Of a stretch of 64,000 nt of DNA, positions 1-11,120 are shown piece after piece. The notes beneath the pieces are model-generated. The model searched no databases and was not told the origin of the DNA. It saw nothing but the letters and a program-made list of their open reading frames with translations. This stretch comes from Vitellaria paradoxa (taxonomy: Eukaryota; Streptophyta; Magnoliopsida; Ericales; Sapotaceae). Numbering within the stretch: position 1 is the first letter of the stretch; each line of letters opens with the position of its first letter. The position numbers and the translations under genes are program-made. The stretch covers positions 31,031,933 to 31,095,932 of the forward strand of contig CM034244.1 of the NCBI GenBank assembly GCA_019916065.1. The letters are read 5' to 3'.

Positions 1-144
1 TTGCACACCCCTACCCAAGATGATATCTCCCTAACTTTCTCATGAGGTGTCATCTCCCCAGTTGATTAAGATTATGTCTTACTCATTCACACAACGTAGT
101 AGCATTTAACTTACCAAAAAAATAAAAAAACGTAGTAGCATTTA
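1..144. other. AT-rich intergenic sequence, left edge
   Basis: No coding signal, RNA gene or repeat boundary is recognised here. A short direct repeat (cgtagtagcattta) occurs at about 95-108 and 131-144, just before the first MITE. Confidence 0.4.
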
Positions 145-293
145 GGATGCATTTGGTTTGCTAAAAATCTATAAAAAAATTCTAAAAATCTCTGAAAATC
201 TTTAAAAATTATTTACTTTTTATCTTAATGCACAAATTATGAACTTATAAGTTATCTCATTTTATTTCACTTTTTGTTACTTCAAATGTACTC
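145..293. mobile_element. Tourist-like MITE (PIF/Harbinger type), about 149 bp
   Basis: The left end GGATGCATTTGG and the reverse complement of the right end (GAGTACATTTGA) form an imperfect terminal inverted repeat. Both ends are flanked by TTA (142-144 and 294-296), the target choice of PIF/Harbinger elements. Related copies lie near 29490, 36730, 37000, 37140, 55790 and 59075, in both orientations. It has no coding capacity. Confidence 0.6.
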
Positions 294-319
294 TTAATTG
301 CAGGGATTGACCTACCTTA

Positions 320-855
320 TAAGGGTGTGTATAGATCGGTTCGGTTTGGGGTCACACCTGGCTCGAAACCGAATCAAATTTTTTCAGGTCTTGAAAATTG
401 GATCTGAAACCGAACTAATTTCAACTTGGAACCGAACCAAACTAAACAAAAAATTATTAGGTTGGGTCAATTTAGCTTTCAGGTTACCCTAAATCAGGTT
501 GGGGTCAAGTCGGTTTTGGGTCGACCTGTTTATTTATTTTCAAATCCTAAACATTCAAATAAATAATATATTATATATTAATATAATACTATAAATATTA
601 TAATATACATAATATTATATGATATATTATATATAATTATATATTACATTTTTCGGATTGGTTTCGGGTTAATTGGAGTTGGGGTTATTTTTGGTTAGTT
701 TTTTGTCAACTAGTCCAAGAACTGAATAAAAAATATCAAGTTGTTATTTTTTTAACCTAGAACCAAGTCGATTTTGATTTAACTTGAATCAAACCAAACC
801 AAAGTTATCAGATTAGTTCGATTTTCGGTTTATTTGGTTTTTTTGTACACCCCTA
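320..855. mobile_element. Non-autonomous hAT-type element, 536 bp
   Basis: The element begins TAAGGGTGT and ends with the inverse of TAGGGGTGTAC. The flanking 8-bp sites CTACCTTA (312-319) and CTATTTTA (856-863) match at 6 of 8 positions, and both differences are C-to-T changes as expected from decay of methylated DNA. The 8-bp duplication and TARGGGTG termini point to the hAT superfamily. The interior holds many short gaaccgaacc/ggttcggtt motifs in both orientations and no transposase. Confidence 0.65.
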
Positions 856-2034
856 CTATTTTATGACAATAGGGGGCCATGGCTCTGCAAGTATTAGAAA
901 AAATCGATATATATAATATAGGTGCATTTATGGATATATATATATATATATATCTTTTCAAAATGGCCACCTGAACCCTTTTAATATGAGTCATTAATAA
1001 CATATGAGACTTGATTCTTAAGTTAGGTCATTAATGTAATATAAGATTTAATTCATAAGTTAGGCCATTAATAATCTAACCTACTCAATCAAATAATTTT
1101 TAAGCAAATTTTTGTGAATAGGCTTTATATATTTATTGGATTTTAATTTTAAATCCATGAACCTTCAAATAGACTGCTTGATTTGGAGATTGAATTTTTG
1201 AGGCTGGGGGAGAAATATTAGAACTTATAGAATTTGATTATCCTCCTACTAAATTCCTGAATTCGTCCTTGTTTAGTTAAGTTGCCCTCGTGGTTTTACA
1301 TGTTCGTTATCCTTGTGCTACATATTCAAACAATAATTCACCCCTCCAAGTTCGTGTTAACCTGGACGAGACAGGTTTAACCTGTGCAATATTTCCCTAA
1401 GAAAAGGGTGAAGGGGGAAACTAGGACCACCACCCTCCCCTAATGGCAGATTTCCAAATTGTTAATCGTCAGGAAGCTTGATGAGAATGTAATCGGGAAC
1501 ATTATACTTGGCCTTAAACTCTGTGATCTTAGCATTGTTGCTGAGTTCCTTCGCCTATTTACCATAGCCAACGTAAGGCGAGATCAGGTGAAAGAGAAGA
1601 AAATGTACTGTTGAAAATAAATGACAGGAAATAAAATTGGGAAGAAAATGTAAAGTCTTCGTCTTATTTACAAAGGTTAGGAGGAAACCTTTAAATAGAA
1701 TCGCGAGGAAGGAAGAGAAGCAGATGGATGTCTAAAAACCGTAAGAATGAAAAGAAAAAATGACAAAAGCAGGGGGGGAAGAAAAAAGAAAGACTACATA
1801 AAGGACTCGCCAAGAAGGAAGAGATGGGTATGGAGATCTGCAAAGGGCGAACACAAAATGTTGTAGGTCACCACTCTAATGAGAAGTATGAAGATTGTAA
1901 GCGTGAGCAAAGAATGCAGATATAAGTATTTGCAGGAGGATTGTGTCCAACGGTTTGATCTCTGTTCTTTGCGCAGGATTGCTTGGGGGAGACAAGGGAA
2001 CTGGAGAAAAAATCTAATGATGTGATTTATCCAT
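856..2034. other. Intergenic stretch downstream of the TMK gene
   Basis: AT-rich, with a short (TA)n run at about 936-952. A repeated sentence-like motif (ttcataagttaggcc / ttcttaagttaggtc) at about 1013-1065 suggests a small local duplication. The only coding-like segment is the fragment at 1462-1585. Nothing else is recognised. Confidence 0.4.
1462..1585 (-). pseudogene. Possible short coding relic, unidentified
   Basis: The minus strand reads about 40 codons up to a TAA at 1464-1462, with the readable stretches ITEFKAKYNVPDYILIKLPD and SPYVGYGK and one in-frame TAG. Base composition is less AT-rich than the surroundings. I do not recognise the family. It could be a fragment of a retroelement or of a captured gene, or chance. 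Confidence 0.2.
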
Positions 2035-2042
2035 TGCAATAT

Positions 2043-2065
2043 AATATATATATATATATATACAC

Positions 2066-2098
<33 letters not shown>
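2043..2098. repeat. Compound (TA)n(GA)n microsatellite
   Basis: About ten TA dinucleotides are followed by a short cacata bridge and about fifteen GA dinucleotides. A 138-codon reading frame through it on the minus strand owes its openness to the repeat. Confidence 0.85.
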
Positions 2099-2100
<2 letters not shown>

Positions 2101-2137
2101 GTAAAAGCCAGTTTTAAGTTGGAGATAACCTGCAACT

Positions 2138-2409
2138 TCTTGGTTGCATAAATAAGGTCTTGGTTTGCATAGAAATAAGCATGCAAAATAGAGTTACTTC
2201 CACAGCTCAAAGCAGTTCTGCTATTGTTTTGAGCGCCCGGAAATCATATGGTATACAATCAACTAAACAAAATACTTGGTTGCATAAATAAAGTCTTGGT
2301 TTTCATAGAAATAAGCATGCAAAATAGAGTTACTTCTACTGCTCAAAGCAGTTCTGTTACTGCTTTGAGCGCCCGGAAATCATACGGTATACATTCAACT
2401 AGACAAAAC
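2138..2409. repeat. Imperfect tandem duplication, period 136 bp
   Basis: Two adjacent copies (about 2138-2270 and 2274-2409) share long identical stretches, for example tggttgcataaataa at 2141 and 2277 and tttgagcgcccggaaatcat in both. They start about 125 bp beyond the TMK stop codon on its downstream side, so they may lie in the 3' UTR or just after it. Confidence 0.8.
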
Positions 2410-2534
2410 AGTATACTTTCATCCTCTGACAGAACAAAATAGGATTGCCACGATAAGAATATGAGCAAATTATCAAATCAAAAGGAAGCGAGAGGACTAT
2501 TACAGGAAATGCACTGCAAGACTACCACCTTCAC

Positions 2535-5500
2535 TCATCGAGCGTCAGCAGACGTGAAGGACTCTGCAAATCCAGCCGGCCTGGCCGGAATACTTCCCTT
2601 GCTGTCCTCCAGACTAGTGCGGCTGAACCCCTTTGTTTCCGCTTCTTGCCAGCCTTTCAACATTTCAGGAAGAGCTAGACCATAATCAACGCCCGAATAT
2701 TCCTCTGTTTCTCTATCGACTGGTTTCCACTTCTCAACCAGCGGGGCGAGCACGTTAACCGCATGCCCCATATCGGGCCTACGGCTTGGGTCTCTGGCAG
2801 TGCAATGCCCAGCCAGTTCAGCTATGACGTAGATGCTATCGAAAATCTCCTCTTTCAGATCAATAGCTGGGTCGAAAGCAGCAATTAGCTTTTCTCTGTT
2901 CGACTTTATTTTCCAGAACCACTCGGCCAAGTATCTATTCTCCTCGGACCGCTGCTCGTCGATTGCCACTAGTCCAGTCAAAAGTTCCATCAGCACCACC
3001 CCGAAGCTGAAGACATCGGCTTTAGTTGTAATTTTTCCTGTTACTGAAACCCAAAGAAAAATCTTTTTCAGCAGTTTACAGCTACAAGTGGAAAGCAAGA
3101 TGATGGAAAAATACAAATACGATACTGTGGACGGTACAAAAATTTTCCTGGGTCCTCCCCATCCCTCCCCAAGAAAAAGAAAATTCCAAGGTATTTGTGC
3201 AGGGAAATTTTCAAATGTCCTCAGGATAACTGAAGTGTATACTCCAGCGTAAAAGAAAAATCATGGGTCCACGCAGGGGCGGAATGTAAATATTTAAGTA
3301 TGTATACATAAAAATAACTAAATATTTAAAGCACATAGATTTAATGAAAATTTAATTGAAAATTCTCTTTCAAATGTAGTATATAGAATAGGTCATGTTT
3401 GTTTCCGGGATTAAAACTTGGGATTAGAGTCCCTATACGTGAGACCAACTCTAATCCCATGTTTGGTTAAAAAAAATAAGAGGAGATTATTATTAGCATG
3501 AGACTACTTATACCCAAGTTTATGCCCCAAAAATAAGGTATAAGCAATACTGTGAGGAATGTGATATTACTTATACCCCCACCTCCGGATTTGTTTTCCG
3601 TCAAGATCTAAAGACTCAAAATTATTTTCTGTCACATCACATGTCAAATTACATCTTTTATTCCACTTTATATCCAAGCAACCAAACACAAAAAATAATT
3701 TCATGTTATGTTATATCCAATCTATATTATTTTATAATATTACTTTTACCTTATCATTCAATTCCTCAATCAAATATAACCTATGTACCTAACGATATGT
3801 CACTTAGTTCTATTTGAAATTTAAATCAAAAGTTGGATAATCCATAAAAGTTTTTTTTCTCCGATAAATAGTGGATAGTTCTTATATAAAGTTGACTAAA
3901 TATTTAAATTTAATTTGAATATAAATCATGATCAGTTATCTGATTTCCAATGAGGTGAACCTTTGCATCTACGAGGCTTTTTTTTTTTTTTTTGTAGCTA
4001 TATTCATGTTTAAAATCTTCATTTTTTAATTCATAAGATTAAATACACAAATGTTGTTAGAAAAGAAAAAAAAAAAAAAAAAAAGGAATAGCAAGCACAA
4101 ATAATGACCTAAACAAGTTATCCACATAATTTTCCATTAAAAAAATATAAATAAATCTATCAAAATTTTAAATTATATGTTACAAATTCGAAAATCTCAC
4201 CCATAGTGTGTAGTCATAAACAAATAACAGGGGAAGCTCTACATCTACACCACGAGGTATAATCATTCTGAATGTGGAGGGGCGATAATACTTAGGTTCA
4301 AAATTGAGCACAACATATGGACGCACAAGTTTTATTTTGGGACTGCAAGAGATCGTGCTTTTCATTGTTTCCACCGAGATAGTCACCGGCAGTTAGATTC
4401 ATTAATGTCAAGATTGATGCAAACATGTAAAAAAATATTTAATAGTCACTGCTAAAATTAAAAGGAAAATGGTCATGCTGTTTATTGGCAGGCCGCATAA
4501 TGTGTTAACTACATCAAATATGTGCTTGAAAATTAGAAACTAAATATTATATGGATGTTTTGCATTAAATTGCCAAAAAACAAAGTGACGCATTGCGGTG
4601 AGTTTGGAGCAAGAATTTTGTTGTGATATGTGGTTTATATTTAGAATGGAAAACTAGGAAGGGACGAGGAGTTTCTGAAGCAGAACGTAATAGGGTATAA
4701 TAAGCGGGCCGTTAGGCTCGCTCATGTAACAGAGCGGAGTGGAGCGGAGCATAGGAAATTCCTCCGTAGGGTACACGTGTTGTTGTGTGGAGGGTGAAGG
4801 AGTACACGTGTTGTTGGTCTTATTGATAAGGTCAGGATTTTTTAGCATACATATAAATATTTTTGTACTTTGTAACCCTACAAGGGATTTTGCAATTAAT
4901 AAGAAAAAATATTCTAACCGTTGTGGATGTAGGCAATCTGGCCGAACCACGTTAAATTCTTGTGTGTTGATTTATTGCCTTCTTGTTGCTTTCTTCATTC
5001 ATATTCACGCTACAGATTTGATGGGGGGGGGGGAAAGAAAAGGGAAGGGCAAAGGAAAATGAAAAGAAAAATAAAAAGGTGGGAAAAAGAGGAGTGAAAA
5101 ACAAAATTCCAAATATATGCAGAAAACATTCATCAATCAATTAGTTTTCTTGTTTAATTCTTTTTAATTTCTCAAATTCCATGCCTTTTCCCGTTCATTT
5201 TCCATCACAAGATAAACAAGATAAGGTATTTTGGATCCTTATCCCTTTGTTTTTTCCTTCCAAAATCCTTACTCCAAACATGCTCTAGTGTGAAAGCAAC
5301 AAGCAAGAAAAGAAGGATATAGGCTAGTTAGCAAAGCCAGAGGACTTTATCCCTACTGTGGGTATGAAAATATATCATAATAGATGTAACTGATCGTGGC
5401 CATGTATTAGTAATATGCTTAAAATGCAAAACCAAGTTTAAAGGTAATCTCAAGGGGAAAAAAAAAATAAAAAAGGAAAGGTCTTTCGTACCAGCATATT

Positions 5501-7820
5501 CAGGTGCAAGGTAGCCAAACGTTCCAGCAAGCCTGGTCACAACAGATCTCTCTCTATCAGGAGCAAGTTTCACTAACCCAAAATCAGAAACTTTTGCCCT
5601 AAAGTCATCACCCAGAAGAATATTGGAAGATTTAAGATCTCGGTGAATGAAGCTTTGGTGTGCCAGAGAGTGAAGATACTCCATCCCTCTAGCAACATCT
5701 AAAGCAATATTAAGCCTCTTTGTCCAGGACAGGGGCTCCAAGTTCAGGGTTTTCCAGTGGAAAAGGTGCCTACTTAGAGCACCCTGAGGCATATACTCAT
5801 AAACCAAAAGCCTCTCATTGCCTTCAATGGAGTAGCCCAAAAGGGACACCAGATGACGGTGCCGAACATTTGATAGAACAGAAATTTCAGACTGAAATTC
5901 GTCCAACGCTTTGCTGCTAACGACACCGGCTTCCATTCTCTTAACTGCTATTTTGGTCCCATCTTCCAGCTCACCCATGTAAACAGCACCAAAACCACCA
6001 CGGCCAAGCTCATTTGTGGGTGCAAAATTATTGGTAACCTTTCGAAGAACCTGAACAGAAATCACCAGGTTCCCGGCCTCGATCACATGAGAATTTTCCA
6101 TTCCATTACAGCTTCCACTTTCAGATTCGAAGCTGCTTTGGGTGTTATTAGATACCGCAACCTTAACCACATTACCAGGATCAGATGGATCTCTAGGGTG
6201 GACTACTATGGCACTTGGAGTTTCTACTGCGACTTTCTTTGTTTTAAAGTGGTACAGTGAAAAAAGAACCAACAGAAGAACCATAACAACGGAACCTGCA
6301 GCTGCAACCACAACAGCTACTTTGGATCTTGTATGATTTCTTGCTTCATTAGAGAGAGGGGAACTCGACAATGAAGGTGGTGATTGAGAAGAAGATGAAC
6401 CACCATTTGGTGAGTGGGTTCCTGGAATGCTAGGGGGTCCCTTTGTCTGATTGGAGTTCAATAGAGGATTACCATCGGTAAAAACCTCAACACTGTCAAA
6501 TATTGGTAATGGAGGCTGAAAATTGTTGGCGCTGATATCCAACAATCTCAAGGATTTCAATTCAGTTAAATTTGTTGGGACTTGGCCGCTTATATTGTTA
6601 CCCCCAAGATGAATTTCCCTCAGGGCTGGTAGGTTTGCTAGTGAACGGCTGAGAGTACCATTAAGCCTTTGCTTCTGCAAATTTATAATAGAAACCTCAC
6701 CTTCTGGATTGCAGCTCAACCCCAACCATGGTCCTTTACATGGGTCATTGCCAGACCACTCAGAAGCGAGATTCGATGGGTAATCCAGAGCTCGGAGAAA
6801 ATCTAAAAGTGCATTAACTTCAGGAGCACATTGAAGCCCAGGAATAGGTTGGCAAAATGAATTTGAAGAGAAAGTTACATTAGCCGCTCTAAACTTAGGG
6901 ATTGGACCCATTAACATATTATTGTTTAAATCTAATAATTGCAGATCCATAGTGGCCAAGCTCTCCGGAATCAGACCAACAAGTTGGTTTCTGTTAAGGT
7001 TGAGTTCCCTCAAGGAAGACAGAGCTCCAATATTATCTGGGATTGACCCTGTGAATTGGTTTCCATGAAGCCATACCTGCGTAAGATATGGCATTGAGCT
7101 AATTACGCCAATTGAGCCAGTCATTCCATCTCCATCTTGGTCATTTAACCACAAAACCCGCAACATCGAGTCACTGAAGCTGGCAGGTATCACACCGGAT
7201 AATCTGTTATAAGAAAGTCTCAGTGAACTGAGAGATGGCAATTTTCCAAAAAAATCTGGAACGGGCCCAACTACATTGCACCTCGAACACGAAAAATTCG
7301 TTAACTGAACCGAATCCTGCAACTCATCCGGAATAGACCATCCCGTGGTGGCATTAAACGGGTTTGAATCCAAAGCAAGAACGCGGACACTACTCAGCCC
7401 ACGAAAGAAATCAGCAGGGATGGTATCAAATGCATTGAAATCCAAGTAAGCGAATTGCAATTCTGATAACCCACTGAAAGTAGGCAACTTCCCATTGAAT
7501 TCATTCTTTTGAAGACCCAAATTGTAGAGCTTTGTGAGGTGGTTGAAGTTCTGGGGGAGAGTGCCCTTTAGGCCCAGATTGGCGACCTGAATCTGTGTGA
7601 CCCTGCCATCAGAGCAGATCACATGAGGCCATGAGGGAGGGCCACAGGGGTCATCATCATCGTCATCCCCATTGCTTGGCCATTTCAGGAGCTCCGGATT
7701 TTCCAACCCTTTTCTGAAATCACTCAGAACTTTGGCATCACCAGGGTCTGTGGTACTACAGGCCACATTCATAAGGCACAAAACAGCGGTAGTCCACAGC
7801 ATTGTCTTACAAACATTCAT
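2535..7820 (-). CDS. TMK: TMK-type LRR receptor-like kinase, two exons, 945 aa
   Basis: Exon 1 is 7820-5492 and exon 2 is 3043-2535. The donor after ..EYA (GTACG) and the acceptor TTTCAG before TAACAGG join to restore V-T-G-K-I. The total of 2838 nt is 945 codons plus TGA. The protein has a signal peptide (about 1-22), an LRR N-cap with an unusual run of six aspartates (52-57), LRRs to about 310, a second cap (SEWSGNDPC, 353-361), further LRRs to about 450, a Ser/Pro-rich spacer, one membrane span (about 501-523) and a kinase domain. Kinase residues present: GRGGFG (606-611), K627, E645, HRD 726-728, DFG 746-748, APE 772-774. The C-terminal GFAESFTSADAR tail is family-typical. In Arabidopsis, TMKs act at the plasma membrane in auxin signalling and growth. 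Several positions diverge from TMK1 (GYSIEG, LLTGLVAID), so the paralogue (TMK1, 2 or 3) is unresolved. All catalytic motifs are intact and I see no frameshift. Confidence 0.93.
3390..3782. mobile_element. MITE in the TMK intron, about 393 bp
   Basis: The left end AGGTCATGTTTG and the reverse complement of the right end (AGGTTATATTTG) are an inverted pair, with AT-rich subterminal sequence. A clear target duplication was not readable, so the superfamily is open. The GTTTG core would fit Tourist or hAT relatives. Confidence 0.5.
4619..5014 (+). mobile_element. Solo LTR of a Ty1/copia element, about 396 bp
   Basis: It begins TGTTGTG and ends ..GCTACA, flanked by AATTT (4614-4618) and GATTT (5015-5019), a 4-of-5 target match. 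The segment after the poly-A-signal-like AATAAGAAAAA, reading ccgttgtggatgtaggcaat and then gccgaaccacgttaaattct, resembles the 3' half of many plant copia LTRs. No internal domain is present, so it is probably the product of LTR-LTR recombination. It lies antisense to the TMK gene. Confidence 0.6.
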
Positions 7821-8420
7821 GGTTATATGTATGTATCACCAAAAAAAACCTCTTCACATCAAATTACTACTACCATACAATACAAGCACATTAATTTCAC
7901 ACAAAACAAAACCCAGATGGCCAAAAGTGGAAAATGTGATCAAAGATCAAAATCACTGCCAAAAAATTAAAAAAGAAATGCAAAATTGAACCAACCTCGT
8001 AGAAGCAGCAGTCAGTTCAACAATGACATGAATAAGAATGCTTTTCAAAAAGTAGAGTTGAAAAAAAGGGATGAGCAAAATGTGGAATGTCAGGCAGAGA
8101 GAAGAGCGAAAGATGACTCGGTTTAGGGTTTCCTCCTTGGAATTTGCATTGATTGACCAAACCCCATAGACTGATGAGAAGCTTCACAAGAGTATCCTCT
8201 GTTGCTTTTTCTTCTTTGCGGTTCCTAATTTTTTTTTGTCAAACGAATTGGCTGTATTGCCCTCTTCTTTTGGCCAGTCATGATGACATGCCGGTTAGTT
8301 ATGACAGTTGTGGGACCCATTTGTGAAGGCCGGTTTGAACGGCGCGAATTGAGAGGAGCGAAAAGGGGGCTCCCGCGTTCCGGGCTCCCTTATTTATAAT
8401 TCGTATTAATATCTCCTCAA
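7821..8420 (-). promoter_or_regulatory. TMK 5' UTR and proximal promoter region
   Basis: No reading frame continues upstream of the ATG at 7820. On the minus strand a TATA-like ATTATAAATAA lies at about 8403-8393, roughly 570 bp before the ATG. This would give a long leader, with a possible leader intron because GAG/GTTGG near 7996 looks like a donor. Neither point is proven by the sequence. Confidence 0.3.
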
Positions 8421-8875
8421 TGGGCCGAGAAATTATTTTTCGTGATTGTTTTTACAGTAACCTACTCTCACTGTGCCTGTCAATTTTCAAATAAAAGATA
8501 ACATTTTATATTTATAATGACTTTGGACGAAATAGGCGAACGGTGATTGGTACAGAACAAAAGACTAGTGGGGGTAGAATTTTTGTTATTTTTATCGTGG
8601 CCGTTTGGTGTACAAGAAAAATTAAAAAATAAATAATTTTTTTAACTTTTTCACCAAATATGAAATTAACTTTTATTATTTTTTTAATTTTTTAATTTTG
8701 TCTGATTTTTATAAATTTTTACTAAACGCCTAACTAACTATTAAAATATCACTATTAATTGCAAATGCAAAGTTATATTTTTTTAATTATTTGGATAACA
8801 CCAAATTTTCCCATAATTTAAATATATATGGTGAGAACTGAAAACTAAATTAAATTGGAAGTACAAAATTCTCTA
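8421..8875. other. AT-rich sequence upstream of TMK
   Basis: The stretch at about 8596-8735 (from gtggccgtttggtgta to actaaacgcctaac) has inverted GTTTGG/CTAAACG ends with runs of A and T between, like a decayed MITE. No target duplication was found and nothing else is recognised. Confidence 0.35.
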
Positions 8876-9136
8876 TAAGGGCGGATGTAGGAATTTTTTT
8901 TTTCCTAGGTTATGCGCTTGACATAAACCAGGTTATGAAACTAAATATTAAATTAGATTAGAAAATTTTCTTATCATGGGCTATGGAATGGATAGTAAAT
9001 CAAGTTATGATTTAGTGTTAAACTCGACTATACATAATTAAGTTAGGATATTATATACTATTAGTATTAAAAAAATTTTACACTAAAATTTCACCCGAGT
9101 TAGAGCTCACCCTAATCAATACACTCTCCACCCCTG
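8876..9136. mobile_element. hAT-type MITE, 261 bp
   Basis: It begins TAAGGGCGGATGTAGG and ends as the inverse of CAGGGGTGGAGAG. Flanking ATTCTCTA (8868-8875) and ATTCCCTA (9137-9144) match at 7 of 8 positions. The AGGGGCGGA terminus is common in plant genomes. Related ends appear near 3275 and 52136. Confidence 0.7.
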
Positions 9137-9144
9137 ATTCCCTA

Positions 9145-11120
9145 CATCTTCACTTCTTTGTCCTAACAGGGTGGCATCCTTCTTCTAAAACAAATATTCA
9201 ATGTGCGTTCATTATTTCATTAGCTTATAAAATGGATAGCATTTAACGATATTGCTCTAAAATTAATATTAACTATTTTATATTATTAATAATACAATTA
9301 AATTAAATTTTGGTAGCTTTTTTAAATTTTAAATCCAATTAAATATGAAATTTGGCACAACATCATTAAATATTACCCACCATATAAGTTATGGTAAGAA
9401 ATAAATTAATCAATAATAAAAATAAGTAATTGTATTAGAAAATCTTTTATTATAAATTTTGATGATATCAAAAATTTCTTTCATTTAATTCACTTTATCT
9501 TTTTAGTAATTAAATCAAATATATTAGGCAAGGGGGAAGAGGAATAAAAAGGAAACTAGATTAACATATAGCATCTCTATATTATATAATAACAATTACA
9601 TCAAAAAAATAAGGCGAGTGAGAAGAGAGGGAGAATGGAGAAAGATTGTGAGAACTCCTATCTGATTAGTAAGATAATTAGTTTTAATTCAAATAATTAT
9701 TTTTTGTGTTATAGTTAATTCTTCTCTCTGAGTTAAATATATTTTTTTAAGTTCAAAAATGTTAAAATTTGTGTCATATTGCATTCTTTAATTTATATTT
9801 AAAATTTAAGTATTTACTTATAAAAATCAATTTTTTATTTTAAATAATTTGGATTGTATTTTGATCCCATATAATATAGACATAAGATATCTAGAATAAT
9901 ACAACTTTTAATAAATTTTAATCTTGCTATTAGATTGTAAAAGGCATCAATGTTGTTGTATATGTAATTGTCTTTAGGTAACTCCAATTGTTTTTTTGAT
10001 TAAATTTATGGTGGGAATAAATAAAAGACTTTCAAAATAACAAAATAAATAGATATATATAAGCTTCCTAATTATTATTTGGTCAAATTCATGGGGAATA
10101 ATGAAGAGACATGAAATAACAAAATAAATATATATATAAATAGCTCACAAGTTACAAAAAAAAAAAAAAAAAAAGGATCCCGCGGTGTGGATGCACTTGT
10201 CGGTGTGTTTGCTTTACACGTAATTGGTTGGAACCCGTTGTAGGTAAAAATGAGAGGGTGGTGATAGATTAAAAAAAATTATTAATGAAAAAATAATACA
10301 TTTTAAAATTTAATTAAAAAAATAAAAAATTAATAATATTTTAAAAATTTTAATAAAATTTAGTCTTTTTAACGCTACCTAGATAAAATATGCTACTTTT
10401 GTGAAGATGTGTGCAGGGGGACAGAGTCAAACTGTCAAAGGGCGATTGTGTTTTTTTCCGTTAATTAGTCCCATCGTTCCTTCCTCTATGCGCAGAGCCA
10501 GAACGGTACTATGGCTCCATGTGTCATTCGGATTGTTCTTTCCCCTTTTCTTGAAGTTTCATATTACTGTAAGCAAAATGATAATGAATCGTTTACAATA
10601 AATAATTGTTAGCATAATACAATAATTGTTAGAATAATATAATAATAATATTTAAAAAATTAATGTTTTAAATTAAAGAAATAAATGTATAAGAACTCAT
10701 ATTGATGATACCAAAAATGATTTCACATTAGAAAGGAGTTGAGAATTGATATAACTTATAAGCATTTAACTCCTCTCTTTTTAGTATGACAAGTTTTAAA
10801 GTCGTGCATGAAAGTGCCTATGAGAGAGTGCACAAAATGGATAGTACTTGCTAGGAAGACATACGGTGTGCGGACAAAAATCGATAATCATTAGCTAGTG
10901 CCGTCTGTGAGAATCGAAGGGGCTATGAACTCGCTATTCTTAGTCCCTTACTGATGATATAAAAAATGATCTCACATTAAAAAGGAGTTGCGAAGACTGC
11001 ACAGTAACTTATAAGCACCAAACTCCTATCTCACTGGCACAACGTATTCTAAAGCTGTGAGCAAGAGTGCCTACAAGCCAACGGGAGAGTGCACAAAGCA
11101 AACTAATTGGCATCAAATAT
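9145..11120. other. Long AT-rich intergenic region
   Basis: No gene is recognised. A poly-A run lies at 10155-10174. The segments at about 10700-10840 and 10948-11095 are diverged direct copies (tgatgatac...atgatttcacatta against tgatgatat...atgatctcacatta) about 247 bp apart, both ending in gagagtgcacaaa. They look like remnants of a repeat resembling the cacattrgaaaggag motif of plant retrotransposon flanks. Confidence 0.4.

Larger units (their letters stand above)
3044..5491 (-). other. TMK intron, 2448 bp, with insertions
   Basis: The intron runs from GT at 5491-5490 to AG at 3045-3044 and splits a valine codon (phase 1), in the kinase domain just after APEYA. TMK genes usually have an intron at this place. 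It contains a CAGGGGCGGAATGT start of a possible truncated hAT MITE (about 3275), a MITE (3390-3782), poly-T and poly-A runs (about 3979-3993 and 4066-4084), a solo copia LTR (4619-5014), a run of ten G (5022-5031) and a purine-rich tract to about 5100. No conserved coding sequence is seen inside it. Confidence 0.85.

Noticed and set aside
298..492. 64-codon frame near the left edge
   Set aside because: It lies inside the hAT-type element and its composition follows the gaaccgaacc repeats.
1794..2210. 138-codon frame on the minus strand with a Ser-Leu repeat
   Set aside because: It crosses the (TA)n(GA)n microsatellite, which supplies the repeat. There is no recognisable protein on either side.
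2833..3252. 139-codon frame antisense to TMK exon 2
   Set aside because: It is the shadow of the conserved kinase exon and runs on into the intron.
4739..5062. 107-codon frame on the plus strand and its antisense partner
   Set aside because: It lies in the solo copia LTR in the TMK intron and ends in a G-run and purine tract. No family resemblance.
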